DNA of 64,000 nucleotides. Origin: Nematostella vectensis (taxonomy: Eukaryota; Cnidaria; Anthozoa; Actiniaria; Edwardsiidae). The notes below the pieces were generated by a model. It saw nothing but the letters and a program-made list of their open reading frames with translations. It made no database searches and was not told the origin of the DNA. Within the stretch, counting starts at the first letter, position 1. Each line of letters starts with the position of its first letter. Both the position numbers and the translations under genes were made by a program. This document shows positions 18,884-31,600 of the stretch, in pieces. Location: NCBI RefSeq assembly GCF_932526225.1, contig NC_064037.1, positions 3,312,996 to 3,376,995 of the forward strand, written 5' to 3'.

Positions 18884-21100
18884 TACTATTAATTTTAAGG
18901 TTGACAGCATGCCGGCTTAGTAGGAAGCCTCTGTGTCTGCTGCTAAGCGGGCAAGGTTCAACCATTTGCACTGTCTGGGTAGATAATTTTGGATAGATAA
19001 TCTAAGTCGGCCCAGGGTCAGGGGTTATAGTGCTTGACAGGCTATATTATTAAACCACAAAGTCATCTCATTTTTTAATAAATGCCTTTCAAACTCTATT
19101 TTTCCTGACCTTGTTGGCCCTTGTCAACTTCAATACCAAAACAACCTTTGAATGCTATGTTCACACTGATGCCAAGACATGTTTACATTGAAAATGTTTG
19201 GAAATTCTGCGGATGATAAACAACACTGTGTCACGTGAAATTAAGAAAAAAATATATATAATCGTTCATGTGTCAGTAGGGAGTGGTATACAAAAACGAC
19301 AAAAAAGCGATGGTCGCGATGGCGGATCCCCACCAAACCCAGAAAAAGGGCTCAAGATCAACTGTACGGTAGTATTGTACTGAAGTTGGCCAAAAGTGCG
19401 AGGGCTTTGGACCCTTTTCCCCCGCTCCGGATGATTGTCTGATTTTGTCATGTTAATATTCAACATGATCGTTAAAATACGATCACCACAATCGTTTTGG
19501 TTCTAGTGCGAAGATAGCATTCTGATGTAACACGCATAAAACTGACCCCCAAGAGAAAATCTATATCTACTTACAAAACAAAGTCGCAAATAAAACATTG
19601 TTAATAAAAGCATGAAAAATAACGTCATCATATGTTGTGAATCTTAGCTATTTTATTATTATTTTTTTTTTTGTAGTTCAAGGCTAAGCTCAGTTTTATT
19701 CTTTACGAGCCGTATTCGATGTAAACTGCCAGGCAAAGCCGGCGTATATAGCGCAAAGGCTCCTCAAGGGCACGGCAGAGATGATTTATGAAGGACGGCA
19801 TATCAGAAGAAAGGTAGCGGGAGCTAAATTTTACAAATTTACCTCGCTCCATAGAGTGTTTTTTATTTAACCGTGAAACAAAGTGTGATAGCCAAAATAT
19901 AATACTCAGGAAAGCACACTTTTTAGAGAGGGAAGAGAGGCAAGTGAAGGGCGCCATAGCAGGTTCGATTATTCCAGGGTCTGGTATTTAAAAAAATGAC
20001 GCGAATTTGTGAAACTTCCTCTTTAGCGAATGGAATACAACCGAGAACAGAAATGTAAGGAAAAAATTATAGAGCTATAAAAATTACTGATAAGTTATAG
20101 GAAAAAAAGGGAAGAGCCAATTGCCCGAGAATCGAACCTTCTCAGATCAGACGAAACAAGAGAAAAATCCATACTTTCAGACATACGCTGAAACGCCGTA
20201 TGGCAGCTAAGGCTTTACGGCTAGGCTGAAAATTTCGGCTCCAGCAGCGCTATCTAGCGAACTGTAAAACACAAAGAAACCAAAGGTTTCCGCGCATTAA
20301 TGGGGAGGCAAGAACCAGGATCCCAGCCTTGTCTTAGTCGGTTACGCCACGCACAGCTCGCTGAGATGTAGACTGTAAAATATCGGGGTCTTTTTCACGC
20401 TTGCGTCTCTTGGGAGTTAGCCTGTTGCTATAGTAGTGTGGTAATTTCGTCATCATGCACAGCAGCACGCTGTTGCCGCCTTTAGCCTTTTGTTCTCCTT
20501 GGCTCAGATGCACGCGCATGTGACATCTTTCAGGTTGCCGCCTTTAACCTTTTAGATAGAGTACCGCTCAGAATGAATACAAATAGTGTAAAAATGTCTT
20601 TATCAAGTAATCTATTTATACATAAAACGTATGATACATATTTAGGTACATGGAATAGGCGCATCCGTTTATGTAAAAAAAAAATCCGCTCTTCAAAGTG
20701 GGGTGGCAAGCAGCCCTCCTCCCCTCCCCCTCCCCCCCCCCCCTATCCGCTCAGTCAGCGCTCAGCATTAAAACCTACGCGTGTTTCTTTTTTAACGGCC
20801 ATATGGTCACTGAGTTCAGCTTATTTGACCGTACGATCGCAACCGATCGCTGCAAGTGATTCGCATTATGACCGCACACGGTCGCAAGAAGAGTTTCACT
20901 AAAAAGTCGTACTCGGTTTCCAGCGATCGCATTCTTTTTCAACTCTTCCTCCATTAAAATGAAAAGAAATCAGAGATTTCGGAGATACCAGTCCGGTTTT
21001 CGAGGCGGTCGATCGTGGATCAATCAATATACCCAAATAGTCGTGTTCGTATTCTTGGTATTCCTGTGGTTTTGGATCACCACAACGCTGGGGGACTGGC
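18884..21100. other. Intergenic, ADO to adaptin beta
   Basis: No supported gene. The stretch is AT-rich, with a poly-C run near 20732-20743 and open frames that lack codon conservation or splice context. A patch at 20100-20350 has B-box-like sequence (GGTTCGATTCTC on the minus strand) that could be a decayed tRNA-derived SINE, but it does not fold as a tRNA. Confidence 0.4.
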
Positions 21101-21112
21101 GGGATCGTCACA

Positions 21113-21188
21113 GGCGCCATCTTGGATATCGAAAATCATTGGAGAAAAGACCTTCAGAAATCTGCTTCCATCCTACTCGATTGATCAG
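21113..21188 (+). promoter_or_regulatory. Likely non-coding first exon and promoter of adaptin beta gene
   Basis: The sequence GGCGCCATCTTGGATATC contains a YY1-type CCATCTT core. About 70 bp on, GATCAG|GTAAAC is a good splice donor at 21188/21189. The coding exon at 22690 is preceded by a clean acceptor (CTCTCCTTTAG|CCACC) that leaves only CCACC before the ATG, so an upstream non-coding exon is required; this is the best candidate. The 5' boundary is not determined. Confidence 0.5.
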
Positions 21189-22065
21189 GTAAACTCCTCG
21201 CGAACCTTGCAAGACATAAATTAGTCTCAATTGCTTTAATATTCCAGGAATTAGTCTTATGTTCTTGAATATAATTGGAAGATTGAGCTTGAATCTCTAC
21301 CGAATGTAAGCTAACCGGAAGTCTGCGCAAATACGGGTACCTAAAACAAGCTATTTGCAGTACCCGTCGTCTCAGACATTTGTGACATAGTTCTCGCTTT
21401 TTACTGTTGCTGAAGATTTGGATGCAGCGATAACTTGTAAATAAGCTGCATCGTAGTGCATTCCTTAAAATTTCAATTTGCTTATATTTTTTAATAAGGA
21501 GGGTTGTGTTGTAACTATATATGCTGAGCTAGGGTTACTTATTGATCAAGTGACGATTATTTTGTTTTATTTGAATGCAGCTACATTAGATTAAAGCATA
21601 GTATAGCATTTAATTGCTTATTTCTGTTTTCAATTTGATATTATTTGTAATCAAAATGTCTTGAAGCTTTATTAGAAGCCCTTTTTAAGTTGTGGATAGC
21701 GAAGCTATTCAGGACTTTTTGCGGTGGCGGGGTTGTGTCACTCGCTAATCGCTAATAGCTTACTAATCGTTGACTCAAGTGTAACCCATAACCCATTCAT
21801 GCTTGCTGAATTAGCTCCAACACATTCTTGCTCTTATAATTTAAGCTTCGGAATTTATCCGTACTTCGCTACTAATAGCGTTGTTTCCGATGTCTCCATG
21901 AATAACATTTCTAGACTGAACTTTGTTTGCCAAGAGCAGGAATCAGTTTTTTAAATGTCTGTAAGCAAAATCACCCAAGGAGGGCTAAAGGGCCTCTTTC
22001 CATCAATGGTATCTGGGTCGACTGTTTGTCCCCAGGGAATCAATCAGATGGGCATTGGCTTACCT

Positions 22066-22365
22066 CAGGCCCGTAGCCAGGATTTTGAGCGGGGTGGTTT
22101 GTTTTTTCCATGTTAGCGGACCAAATTCCCGGTATACCCCTCTCCTTGCCTTATTACATTAGGCATGTTATTAATAGGGTACTTTTTAACATATAGCGAT
22201 AAGAATAAAGATAATTAAGATTTTTATAGTCATTTAAAAGACATATTGATGTGCACGGTATATCTCCAGCCAAACGTTATATATTTTTGTTTGTTCTGAG
22301 CGGACCTTCAAGCCGGGTGGAGGGGTTTGTCTGAACCCGCCGAACCCCCCTTGGCTACGGGCCTG
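22066..22365. mobile_element. 300-bp MITE with CAGGCCCGTAGCC ends and 5-bp target duplication
   Basis: CAGGCCCGTAGCCAGGATTT at the left and GGCTACGGGCCTG at the right are inverted. TACCT flanks both sides (22061-22065 and 22366-22370) as a target duplication. The right internal part (GAGCGGACCTTCAAGCC, GAACCCGCCGAACCCCCC) matches the copy in RPA1 intron 2. It is inserted in the 5' UTR intron of the adaptin gene. Confidence 0.8.
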
Positions 22366-22689
22366 TACCTGAAGCAGTTATTTTAACATCACAGTAGTAC
22401 CATTGTTTACACTTGTCTGAGACAAAATACCCTATGTATAAATAAAACCACATAAAGCCAAGAAATTTATTAGTTTGGTCCTTATCATTTTACCCTAAAG
22501 TGTGTTAAAAATAAATGCACCAAATCCAAGCTTTTGTCCCAAATTACCATTTTATTATCCACGATTTGGCAAGGGCCTTGCCTTTTGATTTATTATTGTG
22601 TTATATTGTAAATGAGTTCTCATCAAACTTTATGAGTGCATTTAGACTACTCACAGAAAATTAATTTCCCTCCCTCTCCTTTAGCCACC

Positions 22690-25600
22690 ATGACTGACTC
22701 CAAATATTTCACAACCACCAAGAAAGGTGAGACTATTGAATACCAAACATGCAGTTTGTATACTCTTAACGACAGAACAAGAACTACTTCAGAACTTTTT
22801 GTTCTCCAGAAGCAATTTTTCATAAACGCTAATCTTTCTGTTCTTGCAAAACACTTGTGTATTGATCATCAGCCATGGCCAGGCATGTACACAGGGGGGT
22901 GCGCAGGGTGCTCACACCCCCTCGTTGGAGGCCAAAAAATGGGTCATTTCTTATTTAAGAATCTTCAAATACTATGATTTTTCTATATGATACCTATGAC
23001 TGCGCACCCCCCCCCCCCCCCCCCCCCACCCCTCAGCCAATCCTGGGAATGCTCCTGGTGGCTGTTCAAGTATCTCGCACTGCCACTCTCTTTGTTACTG
23101 ATTAAATTTGAAAGAAGTGAAATATGATACACTGTGCTTGGGTTACTATACTGAATCCTGTAAATCAAGTTTGAACTATGATTATTATTTGCTTGTGTTA
23201 GTATTCAGTATTTTAACAGTTTGTCTGACTCTATTGGTAGCATGAAATGGCAAGCTAACAAACAATCTTGATCTGTGTTTAATACTTTGAAATTCTTTCA
23301 AGGTGAGATATTTGAGCTCAAGGCTGAGCTAAACAGTGACAAGAAAGATCGCAAAAAGGAGGCAGTGAAGAAAGTCATCGCCAGCATGACGGTAGGCAAG
23401 GATGTCAGCTCCTTGTTCCCTGATGTGGTGAACTGCATGCAGACGGACAACCTTGAGTTGAAGAAGCTGGTCTATCTTTACTTGATGAATTATGCCAAGT
23501 CCCAGCCTGACATGGCTATCATGGCGGTCAACACCTTTGTCAAGGTTGGTCTAACTTCTACCCTCTTTTTGCTGCCATGGGCCACCTTGAGTAGACCTTT
23601 TTTCATGTACATAATGTTAATAATTTTAAAAGGGTGATACAATATATGAAATTGGTTGTATAACTTGAAGTATAGTTCTTTGACTTGATTGTATGCTGTA
23701 GCTCTTCCAGCAGACCTTAGTTTGAAGGGTATCCTAGTCCTTCTCTAAGCTGATAGGCCTTATTTACACACCCTGTAGTGTTTATGATTAGTGTTGTGTG
23801 CTTTATGCATTCCTAGCTTATCAATTCTAGGCATTTCTAGTCTATTCTGTTATAGATAATGAAAACAATGGTATGAATGGCTAGAGTATAGAAATATACA
23901 CATGATTACTTAACTGTGTTACCTTTCCAAGGACTGTGAGGACCCTAACCCCTTGATCAGAGCCCTGGCTGTACGTACAATGGGATGCATTAGAGTAGAC
24001 AAGATCACAGAATACCTGTGTGAGCCTCTGAGAAAGTGTCTGAAGGATGAAGACCCCTATGTGCGTAAAACAGCGGCTGTTTGTGTTGCCAAGCTTCATG
24101 ATATCAATGCCCAGCTGGTAGAGGACCAGGGTTTCCTGGACTCTCTAAAGGAACTTCTTTCAGATTCCAATCCCATGGTATGTAAAAAAGAATGAAGACT
24201 CTATCCATTTTAATTTAAAGCCGCATTGTCACCAGTTTACTTCCGGTCAATTACGTAACAATATACGATGATTTTTAACGGAAAACGTGAAAAATATTTC
24301 AAAATATTGAAAGCAGTGTGTTTATTCAAAGTTTCTGTGATGATGTGATTGATAATTTAGAGCAGATGGCCTGTTTAATATCTCGGATTTTAATAGATTC
24401 TTTTGTCTTTTAACGGTTGAGGTTTCCGTCGGACCTCTGGAAGTAAACTGGTGACAATGCGGCTTTAAACACTGTAAGTAGGGATTCCCTTATGCTTTGC
24501 ATACCCTTTTTATGATGAACTGTTCTTTAAAAACAGGAAAAGAAAGAGATGTGCTTGAAGAACAATCTATTAATCTTATTAATCTATACTTTGTTTGACA
24601 CTCTGTTTCCACTGACTGTAGGTTGTAGCTAATGCGATGGCAGCACTGTCTGAGATCAATGATGCATCACCCACGGCTGCAGCCATGATGGAGATGAACT
24701 CCCAAACCATCAACAAGCTTCTGACCGCTCTAAATGAATGCACTGAGTAAGTTGCTATCCTTTTCCTCTTCTCCTTAGGCACAAATAGACTAGAATGCCA
24801 CTTTACTCCCTTTTCACCACTGTGGCCACACCCCCTTTTAAACCCACCTAAAGCTTTAACCCACCCAAGACTGAGGGCTTTTCCTTTCATGATTAAAATT
24901 GTAGGAAAAAAACCTTTGGGTTTTCAAGGATGTTACTGTACCTCATGTGCTTAAAACACTCAAACTCCTCCATTAGCTTGGCCTAACTTTGAATTCCCTA
25001 GTACTTTCCACTCTGATAACTCCTTGTTAACTCTTACTGTAGCTTCCTTCCCCTGATGGTTCAAGTAACATATACAAAGCTCTGTTACTTATATTTCTGT
25101 TGTTCTTTTCCAGGTGGGGCCAGATTTTCATCCTAGACTCTCTAGCCCAGTACACGCCCAAAGATGAGCGTGAGGCTCAGAGCATCTGTGAGCGTGTCAC
25201 CCCAAGGCTGTCGCATGCTAATGCTGCGGTGGTGCTCTCCGCAATCAAGGTAACATTAAGGCAGGCTCAAACAAGCACAATCAAGGTAACATTAAGGCAG
25301 GCTCAAACAAGCACAATCAAGGTAACATTAAAGCAGGCTCAAACGAGCACAATCAAGGTAACATTAAGGCAGGCTCAAACGAGCACAACCAAGGTAACAT
25401 TAAAGCAGGCTCAAACAAGCACAATCAAGGTAACATTAAAGCAGGCTCAAACAAGCACAATCAAGGTAACATTAAAGCAGGCTCAAACAAGCACAATCAA
25501 GATAACATTAAAGCAGGCTCAAACAAGCACAATCAAGGTAACATTAAAGCAGGCTCAAACAAGCACAACCAAAGTAACATTAAAGCAGGCTCAAACAAGC

Positions 25601-28600
25601 ACAACCAAGGTAACATTAAAGCAGGCTCAAACAAGCACAATCAAGGTAACATTAAGGCAGGCTCAAACAAGCACAATCAAGGTAACATTAAAGCAGGCTC
25701 AAACAAGCACAACCAAGGTAACATTAAAGCAGGCTCAAACAAGCACAACCAAGGTAACATTAAAGCAGGCTCAAACAAGCACAATCAAGGTAACATTAAA
25801 GCAGGCTCAAACAAGCACAATCAAGGTAACATTAAAGCAGGCTCAAACAAGCACAATCAAGGTAACATTAAAGCAGGCTCAAACAAGCACAACCAAGGTA
25901 ACATTAAAGCAGGCTCAAACAAGCACAATCAAGGTAACATTAAAGCAGGCTCAAACAAGCACAACCAAGGTAACATTAAAGCAGGCTCAAACAAGCACAA
26001 TCAAGGTAACATTAAAGCAGGCTCAAACAAGCACAACCAAGGTAACATTAAAGCAGGCTCAAACAAGCACAACCAAGGTAACCTTAAGGCAGGCTCAAAC
26101 AAGCACAACCAAGGTAACATTGAAGCAGGCTCAAACAAGCGACAAAGACACTCAAAGGGGGTCACAATATTGTTAGAAGATGAACAGCAATGATTGATAT
26201 CTATTTGAATACTATTTGTTTCAACTTGCACCAGCCTGTGAGAAGACATGGTGTTTTGTTTTGTTTTTTACCCCACCTTTATTCATGGGCTTTAGCTCTT
26301 TTCTACCTTCTCGATTTTGGAATGACCTTGACTGTATTTTTTTATTTTTTATTTTTTCTTATTTACTATTACAGTACTATATCAGAAAACTGTAGTGTTG
26401 ATAGACAATGCTGACTGTCTTGGTGTGTTTCTCTGCAAGGTTTTGATGAAGTACATGGAGATGATGACTCCAAGCACAGGCTTTGTGCAGAACATCCTCA
26501 AGAAGCTTGCCCCACCCTTAGGTACCTAAAAAGCTTTCTTGTCAGAGCTGTTAATGCAAGAAGCATAACACTAGGATTTTTATTCCAAGTCTTTCTTCTA
26601 CAGTTATACGCTTCACTTCACTTATCCAGCTCATGCATTTTCGATATTTCACTACTTAAAATATTCATTCTAAGGGTTGCGAGTGCGTGTTTCTGTCCGT
26701 TGTAGATTTTTTTATAGTAAATAAAGTGACTATCTGATTATATGCACATGATTATAGTTGCACATTTGCCATTGTTGCAAAGAGAATGAACTTTATGATA
26801 AATAATACATTACTGAGGACTTGGACTTAAATGTGTATATTTTTCTCTAGTAACGCTTCTCTCAAGCGAACCGGAAGTGCAGTATGTGGCTTTGAGGAAC
26901 ATTAATCTTATTGTTCAGAAGAGGTAAAAGCAACTTTCATAAATATTATCAGCCTTATATTGTTGTATCTATCATTTTTTCATTTTGTTTTTGTTTTTGG
27001 AGTATACTGTACCAGAAATACTCCCTCATTTGCAGGAAATTATTCCATTCTTGTATAATTTATTTATATAATTATTTCTTTATAAATTGACAGATTTCAC
27101 TGTGTACTGTTAACCTTATACATGGTAAATTTTGTCCAGGCCTGAAATCCTCAAGAATGAGATGAAAGTGTTCTTTGTCAAGTACAATGACCCAATCTAT
27201 GTAAAGCTGGAGAAGCTAGATATCATGATACGCCTTGCAAACGAGTTGAACATTGCGCAGGTTCTCGCAGAACTCAAGGAGTAAGTTCATGTTACACAAT
27301 TTTTACAATTTGCCCAATGCCCTTTATTTTATTTTTCATTTCCTCAGGCATTCTCTAATTCACTTACCTTAACTTATTTTAGGTATGCAACTGAAGTTGA
27401 TGTGGACTTTGTGAGGAAGTCTGTTCGGGCTATCGGCAGATGTGCCATTAAAGTCGAGGTGTGTAACTTGCAAGCTGTGTAAATACCTTGAAACATTCTC
27501 CAATAACAATTAAAACTCAACCTTAATACACGGACTTAAACAATTACCCGCAGCAATCAGCAGAAAGATGTGTCAGTACTCTGTTAGATCTCATCCAAAC
27601 CAAGGTCAACTATGTCGTACAAGAGGCTATTGTCGTCATCAAGGTATGTGTATTTTTGTACTTTTGCAAGCTAAATGTGCTGTATAACTCTTTTTTTATT
27701 ATATTTTGGAAAAATTGTTTATTCATTAGTGAGCGTTTTGTATAGAAATGTGTTCAATTTTGTTTTCAGAATCCTTTTGCAGCCTTTATTCATTAGACAG
27801 TGCTACTGTATAATAGGCATAAGTACCGTAACCACACAGTTATAGATATTGTACTGCAAATCAAACTCTGAGCATGTGAGCTTGTTTCAGAATGTTTATA
27901 ACATTCCCATAAACATCAGTGCCCCTACACTCTATTGTATTCTTTAATTAAACACCCCAGGGCACAATATATGCATGCTTTTATGCAATCAATATTCTGC
28001 AAAATATACCCAGGTATTAGAATGCCTACACTTTTGCAGGACATATTCCGCAAATACCCTAACAAGTATGAGAGCATCATCTCCACCCTCTGCGAGAACC
28101 TTGACTCCCTGGATGAGCCTGAGGCAAGGGCATCCATGATCTGGATTATTGGCGAGTATGCTGAGCGTATTGACAATGCCGCTGAGCTATTGGAGTCTTT
28201 CCTGGAGGGCTTCCAGGATGAAAACACACAGGTATGTATGCTATTAAAGTGTAGTTCCCTTTAAACTGTGCAGTTCCCTTAAAACTCTTTTTATTTTTAT
28301 GTTGTTCCACATTTTTAAAACTACATATACATTGGACTTTTGTTACCTAATATAATGTTAATCTCGGTTTAGCAATCATGGTCAATCATGGCCAACCATG
28401 GAATGTATAGGAAAACATCTTGATTTAACAATAAAACTCTCTAGATAGCAATGCAATTTTTTAGTCCCTTTCCAGATTATTGTATTGAAGTTTCACTGTA
28501 ATGTCAATGTCAATGATTCTTTAAGAACTTAGAGACCTTTAAAGCCATACTGAGAGACTCCATTGCTACCAACATAGTGGAATAGAGTTCAGCTGATTTC

Positions 28601-31600
28601 TTGCCAATTTGTAATTTTCAGGTCCAGCTACAGCTTCTGACCTCCATAGTCAAGCTGTTCCTAAAGCGTCCGACCGACACCCAGGAACTTGTTCAACAGG
28701 TGCTCAGCCTTGCCACCCAGGATAGTGACAACCCTGACCTGCGGGACAGAGGTTACATATACTGGAGACTGCTCTCAACTGACCCTGTGGCTGCCAAGGT
28801 TTGTACTCTACAGATACTATATTTTACAGTGCCTCTTATGGGGAGTCTGTCACACATAGGTTGCCTCAACTGCCCCTCACCACTGACTTTTGTGTTCAAT
28901 ATCTGGTTCTGTGAATTGTGTTGCCATAATTACATCTACTGGAGACTGCTGTCAACTGACCCTGTGGCTGCCAAGGTTTGTATTCTAGGGATACTATATT
29001 TTACAGTGCCTCTTATGGGGAGTCTGTCACACATAAGTTGCCTCAACTGCCCCTCACCACTGACTTTTGTGTTCAATATCTGGTTCTGTGAATTGTGTTG
29101 CCATAATTACTTTAATAAGTGCCTCCCCTGAATAAGAAAACTAGATGATAGAAGGAATCTAAGGAAACTAAATGATAGAAAGGAAAGTAATGACAGTCAA
29201 CAGTACTTCTTGCCACAACATTTGATATTTCAAAGCTTGTTTTTGTGGTTATGGGAGAATTTTTACTTCTCGACATTGTAACAAAGCGACTTAATGCCTC
29301 CTTTAAGTAGCTTGACCGTGACATGAAAAATAAGATAAATGCCTATTATAGTTGTTGCCTTTGCTCAAAGGGTTTTTATCTGGGTTGTCTGGTTTTCCCA
29401 CTGCTAGAATTTGTCCAGGATGAAAAGCCCTCATCTCAAGGGAGACTAACTTTAGATCATGGACCCCATATCCTTCATACTGTGTAGCCAATTACTGAGG
29501 TCATTTTTTTATTCTACTGCAGGAGGTTGTCCTGGCGGAGAAGCCCCTCATCTCGGAGGAGACTGACCTGCTTGAACCAACTCTGCTGGATGAGCTTATC
29601 TGCAACATCTCCACACTGGCATCTGTGTACCACAAGCCACCCAGCTCCTTTGTAGAGGGCCGCACTGCTGCTCGCAGGTTTACCTTGCCCCCTAGGGCAG
29701 AACCATCTCCAGGTTTGTGTTGCAGGACCATTAGAGAGCTTAAGCAGGACAGCAAGACTGCGACAGGCACGCACTTCTTTGAAGTGCTATTGACATCAGC
29801 TGTGTTCATCTTTTGTATATTCTATGCACACTGTTGTGGATGTCAATTGTCGTATTTGAAAACAAAACTAAGAGCATGCATGCTAGTCGTTTTTTCTTTT
29901 AAGCCCTCTTTTTAGTTACTGTAACTCACTTCATTAAACACTTAGACAGGGAAATAAAGATTAATAATAAAGATTAAATAAAGATTTATAGCAAAAATGC
30001 TCTAGTCTACAGTATACTGGACAAATTCTCAATGTGGTCCAAAATATTGTTTCTTTTCAAGAGCAGCAATTATTCTCTTTAATCCTTGTTTTTTATCCAT
30101 TGTTTTCTTGGGCATTTTCTGATATTACACACTATACCTATCTTTTGCTGTCATTGTACATAATCCTCATGTTTTTTGGCATCCTAATTCATTGAGTAAC
30201 TTCTGCAAATAACTCCCTACTGTTCTGCAAATAACTCCCTACCGTTCTGCAAATAACTCCCTACCGTTCTGCAAATAACTCCCTACTGTTCTGTTTCTTT
30301 CAGGTGCTGAGACTGCTGAGCCAATCTCTCCCAGTGTCCAGGCCGCCGTCCATGCTGCAGCACCTACACCAGCTGCTGCCCCACCTGCCATGGCACCAGC
30401 CAACGATCTGCTAGGCGACTTGCTGTCCGACATACCTGCAGCCCAACCTGCTGCACCCCCAGTGGCTGCTGCACCAGTTGGTGGGGGTGTGATGGATCTG
30501 CTGGGAGAGGATCTGAGTGGACTGCATGTAAGTTAGAAATTTGGAAGTTGAAATGTTGGTATTACTGTATATGTAGGCTTGTACCCAACTATCTCTAAAC
30601 ATCTATCACTGTGTCTTATTTAGCTGGGAGGCCCCGCCCAGCAGTCAGCTCCTGCCCCTGGGGGTATGGGTGACCTTTTCAGCCTTGCAGCAGCACCTGA
30701 GTTTTCAGGAGGGATGTATTCCGCACCCAAACAGGTGTGTACTTGAGAATGTTGAAATAGGCCATGACAAGATGTTTGTGTACGGATACTGTAGGTGCCA
30801 AATAAACAGTACAGTACAGTAGGTGTTTTTACAAGACTACCTAAGTTTGCTTATTACAATCATTGCAAGTTAGCCTATAGTGGAAAATACATGATCCTCT
30901 TATCCCTGGCTAGGTGTGGCTTCCAGCTAGTAAAGGCAAAGGACTTGAGGTCCATGGTAAGTGTGAGCTGCTGTCTCTGTTGCAGTGTAATGTGTACTTG
31001 GTTTAAGTCCACCCTTCTACACTATTTAGAATGTTATTATGTATCATGTTATCTATTAAAATACTCTCTTATATCTTAGGTACCTTTGCTCAACGCCAAG
31101 GACAGATCTATATGGATCTCACTGTGTACAACCGAGCCATGCAAGCGATGAGTGGCTTTGCCATACAGTTCAACAAAAATAGGTTCTCACATTATCCCTG
31201 TCTCCGTTACAAAAACAGAGTTTCTCGTTACTTATTTCTGGTTGCAGGAAATTTATCTTAGGAGATGACTATTTAGCTGTTTAGGAGAGGGGGGGGGGCT
31301 TAGTTGATATTATAAAAAAAATTCTGCATCCTTTGCTCCAAAGAAAAAAGCCACCCTATATGTCAAAAATATATATTCATGCCAATTATCGTACCCATCC
31401 CTCTATCAAAAGTTAAATTGTCAGTCCTCTAGATCACAGTACATCACAGAACTATTTAAACGTTGTACTTTGTATTGTGCCTATTGCAAATTGATTTTTT
31501 TTCTGCCTCATACTGTTTGATATAATGTACTGACTGCACACCCTGTCATTCCAGCTTCGGCCTTGCCCCTGCCAGTCAGCTTAACCTACCTACACCTCTT

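Noticed and set aside
20100-20350. tRNA gene on the minus strand
   Set aside because: A B-box-like GGTTCGATTCTC is present, but the flanking stems do not pair as a T-arm and no cloverleaf can be drawn; at best a decayed SINE.
20959-21192. 77-aa frame with a hydrophobic stretch near the adaptin promoter
   Set aside because: It overlaps the likely non-coding first exon and donor; no conservation recognised.
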